Positions 57,044-64,000 of a stretch of 64,000 nucleotides of DNA are shown piece by piece. The notes under the pieces are model-generated. The model worked only from the letters and a program-made list of their open reading frames with translations, was not told where the DNA came from and made no database searches. A program made the position numbers and the translations under genes. Positions within the stretch are counted from its first letter, which is position 1. Each line of letters opens with the position of its first letter. Source of the DNA: Hymenopus coronatus (taxonomy: Eukaryota > Arthropoda > Insecta > Mantodea > Hymenopodidae); the NCBI GenBank assembly GCA_030762935.1, contig CM060897.1, positions 110,574,176-110,638,175 of the forward strand. The letters are read 5' to 3'.

Positions 57044-57235
57044 TGGTCTGGGTAGCTCACTGGTTAGGCTCTGGCTTTCTGAACTCGAGGTCGCAGGTTC
57101 AAAGCTGACCCAGAGCGGTGGTTTTTAAGTTTTTTTATAAGCAATAACCCTATGTCAGTAGATTTATTGGCATGTTAAAAAGCTACACACCGGCAGCCCT
57201 GATATGATCTTAGGAATTAACAGCTTCGTTAGCAA
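57044..57235 (+). mobile_element. tRNA-headed SINE (family H)
   Basis: A box region GGGTAGCTCACTGGTTAGGC, B box CGCAGGTTCAAAGCTGAC. The 3' body CAGCCCTGATATGATCTTAG is related to the end of family B. Confidence 0.7.
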
Positions 57236-57711
57236 ATAAAATATTAATGCAATCTGCTCGACAAATGACGCAGAGGTACAGTTGCCTAAGACTAAGGCCT
57301 CTGTGGACACCTGACAAAGCAGGATCGTATAGTACAGGTATGATAAAATTTACGGGCCAAGTGTCCGCCACACCAAGCCAAGAGGACAAATCTATCGAGT
57401 TATGGCCACGTAGTTAAAGCAACGTAACATAAATATAAAGAAACAAATATAAGTTGCTTCAGTAAAAACTACATTAATCATGAAGCAAAAATTTAAATTA
57501 TGTTGAACTTTATATGGGTAAATTTTTGTTTAATCAATTACTATCGGAAATGAGAACAATATAGATTTAAATAAAAAAAATTCTAATTCAGAGACAAACA
57601 AAAACTATTATGATTAGTTTCATTATGATTTATATATTATTGTTTGCAGAACAGGATTTATTGAATTATCTGAAAACTTGTACACATTGGTTACAAACAT
57701 AATATTGATAA
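57236..57711. other. Unassigned AT-rich sequence
   Basis: No feature recognised. Confidence 0.4.
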
Positions 57712-58320
57712 ACAAACGAAAAACGAGAAGAAGGATATCTTCCCGTTTGAGAAAAGTTTAAGTAGCTAAAATTTAAACTAATAATCCGGAATATCTCTAA
57801 AAAAAATGTATATGACAAAATTGCTATGTTCTAATGAGATCTACGTTTTTTGTATAGTAAGTCTTTATATATTTCTTAGGTTTGCCAGTTATACAAAAGT
57901 CATCCAGAATATAAAGGTCTTCAGAGGCTATTCCCAGAAAATGTAAGATATACTTTTAGTTTGTCATAAAATCTTTTAAACATAAGGTTTTTAATCAAAA
58001 TCGTAAGAGCCATTTTTGAGAAAATCAAAGTTTTCGAAACATTTTCCATGTAAAGGTTAGTTTGTGGTGGGTGATTTTCTTTAAAATCTTTGTGTCGTGT
58101 CCTTGGAAGATACCAAACTTAAATACAAAGTTTGGTGTTTAACGGTCTTTAAGTTTCTGAGCAGTCCATAAACACACACAGAACATTTTTAAAAATGCTT
58201 TTTTTGGACTCAATGGATCTCAAAACATATATTTCCATCGAAATATCGATATCTAATTTTCGGGTGCAATACAATACCATCTCTATAGACTATGCACATA
58301 GTACGTGTAGAGAAAGTAAA
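57712..58320 (+). mobile_element. R1 copy, 5'-truncated, good hairpin end
   Basis: Starts AACAAACGAAAAACGAGAAG; ends with exact TGTAGAGAAAGT at 58306-58317. Confidence 0.88.
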
Positions 58321-58717
58321 TATACTATATTAATAAACATCGTTGGAGCTATTTTCCAGAAAACAAAAATTTTTGGAAAATGTTCCACATAAAGGGTTGT
58401 TTTTGTTATTTTCCTGAAATTCAACGTGTTGCATTCTTGGAAGATGCTGATCTTAAACACCAAGTTTGGTATTTTTTTTAATATTTCATATTATACATAA
58501 TAATACATAAGAAACAGTTACATTAATCAAAATGGTAATTGTAACTTGTTGTTCAGAATAACTAAGGTGGTTGTGTCGCCTTGTATTTATTTATTTATTT
58601 TTTTTTTTTTTTTGGTATTTAGCGTTTTCGAATTACGCTGTTCACACGCACATACACACCCCCAAGTTGTAGAACCAGACCCACTGATAGACACACAAAG
58701 GGGCCTTTTTCTAAAAA
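58321..58717 (+). mobile_element. R1 internal part with a small insert
   Basis: From AATAAACATCGTTGGAGCTA to CTTTTTCTAAAA. At 58476-58610 an AT-rich insert is flanked by TTTGGTATTT duplications (58466-58475, 58611-58621 region) and has a T-run at one end, like a small retroposed piece. Confidence 0.75.
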
Positions 58718-58718
58718 A

Positions 58719-59439
58719 TCTGATGTGTTCCATTCACATGACTTTCTCTACAACTCTGCAACAAATTATTGTTAAAAAAACTTATTTACTTCATGCTAAT
58801 CGAAAAAAATTAGCAGAAGTAACCTTATTACTTGCTTCCTTGTAAGTAGAAGCGAAATAAGGGAGTACCTAGGTTAAAGTGATAGTCAAAAGCTGGTTGC
58901 TATGTGACTGAAGTTCCTTTGTTTGTATGGACTCGAGTTGACACATTCCTGTATGAGAAGAGCATAACTGTTTTAAAGCTGAAACCAATAACAAGGAATA
59001 TCTAAAAAACGATCAAGTCTACGAAAAAATGTATGTGACATAAATTGTGTGTTTTGTCATGATCTACGTTTTTTCTGTAGCAAGTCTTTGTCTATCACTT
59101 ACGGTTTACCAATTATGCAAAATTCAATAAAAGTCATCCAGAATAAAGAAGTCTTTAGAGGATATTTCCTGAAAATTAAAGATATACGTTTTATTTGGCA
59201 TGTAAATATCTTAAATATAAGAGATTTTAATCAAAATCGTTAGAGCCATTTTTGAGAATATCAAAATATTTTTTCATTGCAAAGGGTAGTTTGGGTTGCG
59301 AAAATATTCGTTTCGCATCCTTGGAAGATACCAAACTTAAATACCAACACAGACACACATACGCATACTCGAACCTTTTGGGTGGAATAGAATACCTTCT
59401 CTACACACTGTGTACATATTGCGTGTAGAGAAAGTAAAC
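58719..59439 (+). mobile_element. R1 copy with both subterminal inverted repeats exact
   Basis: Starts TCTGATGTGTTCCATTCACA. ACTTTCTCTACA at 58741-58752 and its inverted partner TGTAGAGAAAGT at 59424-59435 are both perfect. About 150 bases near 59345 are deleted. Confidence 0.92.
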
Positions 59440-59708
59440 ATTTTAGAGACAAAATAGGATCTGCGGACGGTATGTGATTTCAAATTCTGCCAGTGCCATA
59501 TTCAACTGAAGTTCTCTTTAAGCTTTCTTCAATGCTCATAAATGAAACATTTATAAATTTTATCGCAGGTCTCGATAGCTTTCCTTTCCCAGTTATCATT
59601 TCATATACATTAACAGTACTATCATCTATATTTTAGGAATCAGTTAAACTTAAACATTTCAGCGAACAACAGGAAATGATTTATAAATTGGAAATTCAAC
59701 AAATAAAA
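59440..59708. other. Unassigned sequence
   Basis: Nothing recognised. Confidence 0.35.
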
Positions 59709-60613
59709 ATCTGATATGTCACACTCACTCTCTCTAGCTGTTCAACAAACAAGCTTCTTACAAAAGGTTATTTTCTTTCTACACCATACTAATCGAGATA
59801 AACATTAGCAGAAAGTTCTTATTGCTTAGTTCTTTATAAGTAGAAGGGAACTAAAGGAATGCGCTATGCTAAAGTGATAGTCAAATATTTTAAAAGCTGT
59901 CGTTATGCGATTATCATTGAAAATCGCTTATTTTCTTGGCCAGGAATAGAACAAAAGGAATATGGACACTTCCTGCCTCAGAAAAGTATAAGTACTTTAG
60001 AATTGAAACCAATAACAATGAATATCTCGGAAACGGTTACCTCCACAACAAAAACGTAAACGACATAAATTGTGTGTTTTGACGAGATCTACATTTTGTT
60101 CCAATACGTTTTTTATATTTCTTAAGGTTTAGCAGCTAAGCAAAATTCGGCAAAATCCATCCAGAATAAAGAGGTCTTCAGAGGCTATTCCCAAAAAATT
60201 CAAATATACATTTTATTTTGGGTGTATATATATCTTTAGTATACAGGATTTTAATCAAAATCGTTAGAGCCAATTTTTAGAAAAACACAATTTTCGAAAA
60301 TGTCTACATGTAAAGGGTAGTTTATGGTGGGATTATTTTATTAAAAATCTTCATGTCGCATCCTTGGAAGGTAGCAAACCTAAATACCAACTTTGGTATT
60401 TAACGGTCTTTTCTTTTTTGAGCTATTCTGTCAATAGACACACTCACAGACAGACATACACAATTACCTTTTTCTAAAAAAATGCTTATCGCGGAGTAAG
60501 GGGACTCCAGAATATATATTTCCGATGAAATCTCAACATCGAAGTTTTTAGTGGAATACAATACCTTCTCTGTCCACTATGTACATTGTACAGGCGAGCT
60601 AGAGAAAGTAAAA
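59709..60613 (+). mobile_element. R1 copy, full length
   Basis: 905 bp from AATCTGATATGTCACACTCA to CGAGCTAGAGAAAGTAAAAA. Confidence 0.92.
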
Positions 60614-60650
60614 AATAATAACAATGAGTTCCGTCACGTTTTTCCTTTCT

Positions 60651-61442
60651 CTACACGTACTATGTACATAGTGTATAGAGAAGGTATTGTATTGCATACA
60701 AAAATTCGATACCGCGATTTTACCGGAATACATGTTTTGAGTCACCCTGAATAAAAACATTTTTGAAAAAAGGTCCGTGTGTCTGACTGTGGACAGCATA
60801 GCTCAAAAACGAAAATGCAGTTAAATATCAAACTTGGTATTTTCAAGTAAATCCCCCACACTTATATCCTTTGGATGGAAAAAATTTCGAAAATGTTGAT
60901 TTTCTCAAAAATGGCTCTAACGATTTTCAGTAACATCTCTTAAAATTAAGACATTTACATATCAAATAAAATGTATATCTTGAATTTTCTGGGAATAGCC
61001 TTTAAAGATCTGTTTATTCTGGATGATTTTTTTTTTTTTTTTTGAATTTTGCATAACTGGTAAACCGTAAGAGATAGACAAAAAGTCACTGCACAAAAAT
61101 GTAGATCACGATAAAACACAATTTAAGTCATATACATTTTTTGTGTGGAGTTAATCGTTTTTGAGATATTCCTTGTTATTGGTTTCAGCTTTGAAAAACT
61201 TATACTTTTCTCATATAGGAATTTGACAACTCCTTTCCATACAAACAAAGGAACTTCAGTCACATAGCAACTAGCTTTTGACTATCACTTTAACCTACGG
61301 TACTCTCTTATTTTGCTTCTACTTACAAGGAAACAAGTAATAAGACTATTTCTGTTAATTTTTTCTCGGTTAGCATGAAGTAAATAGAAGCATAAGATTT
61401 TTAACAATAATTTATTGCAGAGGTGTAGAGGACACATCTGAT
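60651..61442 (-). mobile_element. R1 copy, full length, facing the previous one
   Basis: Hairpin CACGTACTATGTACATAGTG at its start; 5' end GAGGACACATCTGATT. The hairpin ends of the two copies face each other 37 bases apart. Confidence 0.9.
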
Positions 61443-61974
61443 TTTTCTATAAATAAGGATACCAAGTTTTTGAACTCCCTAAATACTGTATTAAGCAAAA
61501 GCTAGGTTTCGCGAATTATTTTGGTTTTAGTAGCTGACGAAAATAATTCTCCCTTACATAAATGGTCGCGCTTGGAAAGCGGAGGCGGCTGGTCGAATGA
61601 CATGAAGCGGCAAATCTGCTTTATGAACGCGGTTGAAATCACATCAAGAGATGCAGCGACATTATTCACGTTGTCATAGACATTTCGCGTAAAGCTAACC
61701 CTGATGGCAGTTATATCGTTGCTTCCGCTCGAAAAGACCGTATTCAGCAGGGCTAAAAGATCGCTCTAATGGTTAAATGATCTATTGCAAAACTACTTTT
61801 TATAGGAAGGGAGGTTCTTTCACTGAAATGAAACGGAGACCTAGATTTGCAATCGAATTTCTCGATCGACCAAGCATGGCCTTATCTTCCTTTAGTTTCA
61901 TTAAATTGAGTGTAAAACAGAGATGTATTTAAGATGAAATATATTACTTCAGGTTTGGAATAATTTTTTTTTAA
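61443..61974. other. Unassigned sequence
   Basis: A slightly GC-richer block at 61560-61760, no ORF or repeat recognised. Confidence 0.4.
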
Positions 61975-62245
61975 TTGTTTCATTTGTATAGCCCCCTTTA
62001 ACTTCAATGGTCATATTGGGAACTTTGACTAGTGAAACAGCTGGCATTACTGTAGGATTATAACACTTGGTTAATTGTTTTTTTATTATTAAACACACTC
62101 ACACTCACTCTGATACTTCAAACCCTGCGGGGAATAGAGAATAATTCTGGTTAAAGAAAACTTCTTGGCCCCAGCCGGGAATCGAACCCGGTATCTTCGG
62201 GTGAAAAAATCAACCCGCTGACCACTCGACCACGGAGACAGTCTT
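61975..62245 (-). mobile_element. SINE family B
   Basis: 3' end TATAGCCCCCTTTAACTTCA on the left, B box CCAGCCGGGAATCGAACCCG on the right, closing with GACCACTCGACCACGGAGAC. Confidence 0.88.
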
Positions 62246-62355
62246 TGAATGATTTTCTTTACACTGTTCTCGGTCTGTCTTCAAGATAAAAGAAATGTTT
62301 TCTGTAAATCAACAGAAATATAAAGTATGGTTATTGATTTTCATTACAGTACCAT

Positions 62356-62490
62356 ATTTTTACTTTCTATAGCACGTATGTACAATGCACATAACATACA
62401 CAGAGGGTATTGCATTCTACCCAACATTCGATACCGAGATTTCATCCGAAATACACATTTTAAGGACCTTTGAACCCATAAATAGCATTT
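62356..62490 (-). mobile_element. R1 3' end fragment
   Basis: TTTTTACTTTCTATAGCACG with hairpin to TAAATAGCATTTT, cut by a second R1 3' end. Confidence 0.8.
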
Positions 62491-62928
62491 TATCTCACTA
62501 TACGTATTGTGTAAATGGTATACCTATAGAGAAGCTATTGTATTCCACCCACAAAATACAATCCCGAGATTTCAAGGAAATATTTCTTTACGCCCCCTAA
62601 ATCCAGAAAAAGCATTTTAGAAAAATGACTTTGTGTGTGTGTGTGTGTTTTGAATGTGTGTGGGTAATGTATCTGTGGGCAGCATAGTTCAGAACCGATA
62701 AGTTATGTATCTTCTAAGGATTCGACACAAAGATTTTCAGGAAATTCTCTCACCTCAAACAACCTATTACATGAAAAAGAATTCCAAAATTTTGACTCCC
62801 TCAAAAATAGCTTTAACAATTTTGATGAAAATATCGTATATTAAAGATAGTTATGTGACATTAGATTGTATATCTTGAATTTTCTAGGAATAGCCTGTGA
62901 AGACCTCTTCATTTTGTATGACTGTATG
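62491..62928 (-). mobile_element. R1 copy, 3' half
   Basis: CTATACGTATTGTGTAAATG hairpin to GACCTCTTCATTTTGTATGA, where SINE-A is found. Confidence 0.82.
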
Positions 62929-63166
62929 ATAGTGTGTAACGCCTACTGCTACCACTGTGGCACCGCAGGCAATGACACCGATGATACATGGGGTGAAGAA
63001 GGAGCACCGGTGGAATGCGATGGCGGGGAAACTGGAGAACCCGAGGAAAACCCGCCCCTGCGCCAGTTTTTCCAACAGAAATCCAACATGCGGTCGCTTG
63101 GGATCGAACCCAAGCTTTGGTGAGAGGCGAGTGGTTTACTAACCACTCGGCCAAGGCGCTGCGTCA
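62929..63166 (-). mobile_element. SINE family A, best-preserved copy
   Basis: Minus strand: CGCCTTGGCCGAGTGGTTAG (A box), TTGGGTTCGATCCCAAGC (B box), GACCGCATGTTGGATTTC, GGGTTCTCCAGTTTCCCC, CATTCCACCGGTGCTCC, GGTGTCATTGCCTGCGGTGC, CGTTACACACTAT. It resembles a tRNA-Ser/Leu-like head, by the GGCCGAGTGG motif. Confidence 0.9.
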
Positions 63167-63478
63167 AAGATATGTATATCACATATAAAATGTATATCTT
63201 AAATATTCTGAAAACAGCCTCTGAAGCCCTCTTCATTCTGGATAACTTTTGCAGAACTGTTCGATAGTAAAAGACAGTCAAAATCTTACTGTACAAAAAT
63301 GCAGATTTCATTAAAATGCACAAGTTACGTAAAATACATTTTTTATGGAGTTAATCATTTCCTAGGTATTCCTTGTTATTTTTTTAAATGCTTAAATACT
63401 TAATACGTTTATCTAATGGGCAAACATTATTCACCTTTTTCATTCTAATCATGCAAAGATATTACAGGATTTCTACCT
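63167..63478 (-). mobile_element. R1 copy, middle to 5' part
   Basis: Starts TCAAAGATATGTATATCACA, about 95 R1 bases before the point reached left of the SINE, so that segment is present on both sides. Confidence 0.8.
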
Positions 63479-63483
63479 TGTAA

Positions 63484-63650
63484 ATTTGAGTTGTGCTGAC
63501 CACAGACGGACAGAGAGACAAGGGATTTAGAGGGAACTTTTCTAAAGATTATTTTATTTGCCTTCTAGAGACTTCCAAACATGCATTTCCCATGATCCCG
63601 TAGAGTACAATACTTTTTCATCGGTGAATTGTAGATAAATAGAGAAAGTT
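63484..63650 (+). mobile_element. R1 3' fragment, decayed
   Basis: TTTGAGTTGTGCTGACCACA to TAAATAGAGAAAGTTTT. Confidence 0.7.
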
Positions 63651-64000
63651 TTCTAGCTCTTTTACTCTAGCGTTTTATCGTTATTGAATCTTTAGCAGAT
63701 GATAATCGTGAATCATAGACAGAATAATCCAATTTTCTATAAAGGGGTCTTCAGAAGAAGGAAAACAGAAGATGGGAAAAAGGAGGACCGATTCTTCTTG
63801 GAATCTGACAGTTACTGAGATGGTTCATGGCAATTTTCCGCAAGAGAACAACACCCATGTTTTCTCCATCTGTCAACCGCCCTCGAACCTTTTATCTAAA
63901 TGGTTTCACCTTTTTCATCTACTTTAATGCCACACTCATAAATTTATATATTTTATCTTGAATGAAATAGAGGAAAGCTGGTAACTTCTTTTTATCGTTA
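63651..64000. other. Unassigned sequence to window end
   Basis: No feature recognised. Confidence 0.4.

Noticed and set aside
62949..63323. 124-codon minus frame
   Set aside because: Translation of SINE-A plus R1; similar Pro/His/Ser-rich peptides come from every SINE-A copy.
1..64000. Endogenous virus, bacterial contamination or a gene cluster
   Set aside because: No integrase, gag, capsid or polymerase motifs beyond LINE and transposase remnants, no operon-like coding density, and eukaryotic SINEs throughout.

Overview
This is a gene-poor, AT-rich, repeat-saturated piece of an animal nuclear genome, most likely an arthropod. That assignment is an inference from the mix of elements: mariner and pogo/Tigger transposases, many tRNA-headed SINEs, LINE remnants, and a dominant Helentron/HINE-like repeat. 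I find no intact long ORF, no rRNA, no convincing functional tRNA, no CRISPR and no bacterial-style operon. Nearly every open frame in the window is a shadow of repeats. The species cannot be named from the sequence.

The defining feature is one interspersed family, called R1 here, that by my count covers about half of the window in more than 50 full or partial copies on both strands. In its proposed orientation R1 begins TCTGATGTGTTCC. It carries a subterminal ACTTTCTCTACA about 20 nt in, runs about 860-900 bp with a GT/CA microsatellite in its 3' third, and ends in a palindromic hairpin whose outer arm is the inverted copy TGTAGAGAAAGT followed by AA. It has no TIR at its ends and no coding capacity. 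This resembles non-autonomous Helentrons (HINE/DINE-1 type). Copies occur in direct tandem (46488-48251, 36064-38725) and in head-to-head or tail-to-tail pairs (1-1228, 17728-19398, 46359-48922, 59709-61442).

Other elements sit between or inside R1 copies. There is a 3.5-kb pogo/Tigger-type element with perfect TIRs (1241-4766, itself split by an R1 copy). There are three mariner-like elements with decayed transposases (13082-14259, 19780-20947, 40144-41353) and a mariner-derived foldback (53570-54240). A deleted Tc1/mariner-type remnant lies at 23931-24587. TIR elements without recognised transposase lie at 7347-7638, 15996-16904 and 55312-56304, and a near-perfect hairpin element at 56684-56834. 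Two LINE fragments (9821-10060, 52118-53045) and about 20 SINE pieces of several tRNA-headed families are also present, three of them (30896-31172, 42536-42816, 26218-26484) with visible target-site duplications. Nested insertions date R1 as older than most TA-inserting DNA elements, while one R1 copy is younger than the pogo element.

The only host-gene hint I would check first is at 10894-11013: a TATA box, a start codon in good context and a canonical splice donor in GC-richer sequence. A few weaker exon-like pieces are listed as findings. The window could be intergenic DNA or the inside of a very large intron.
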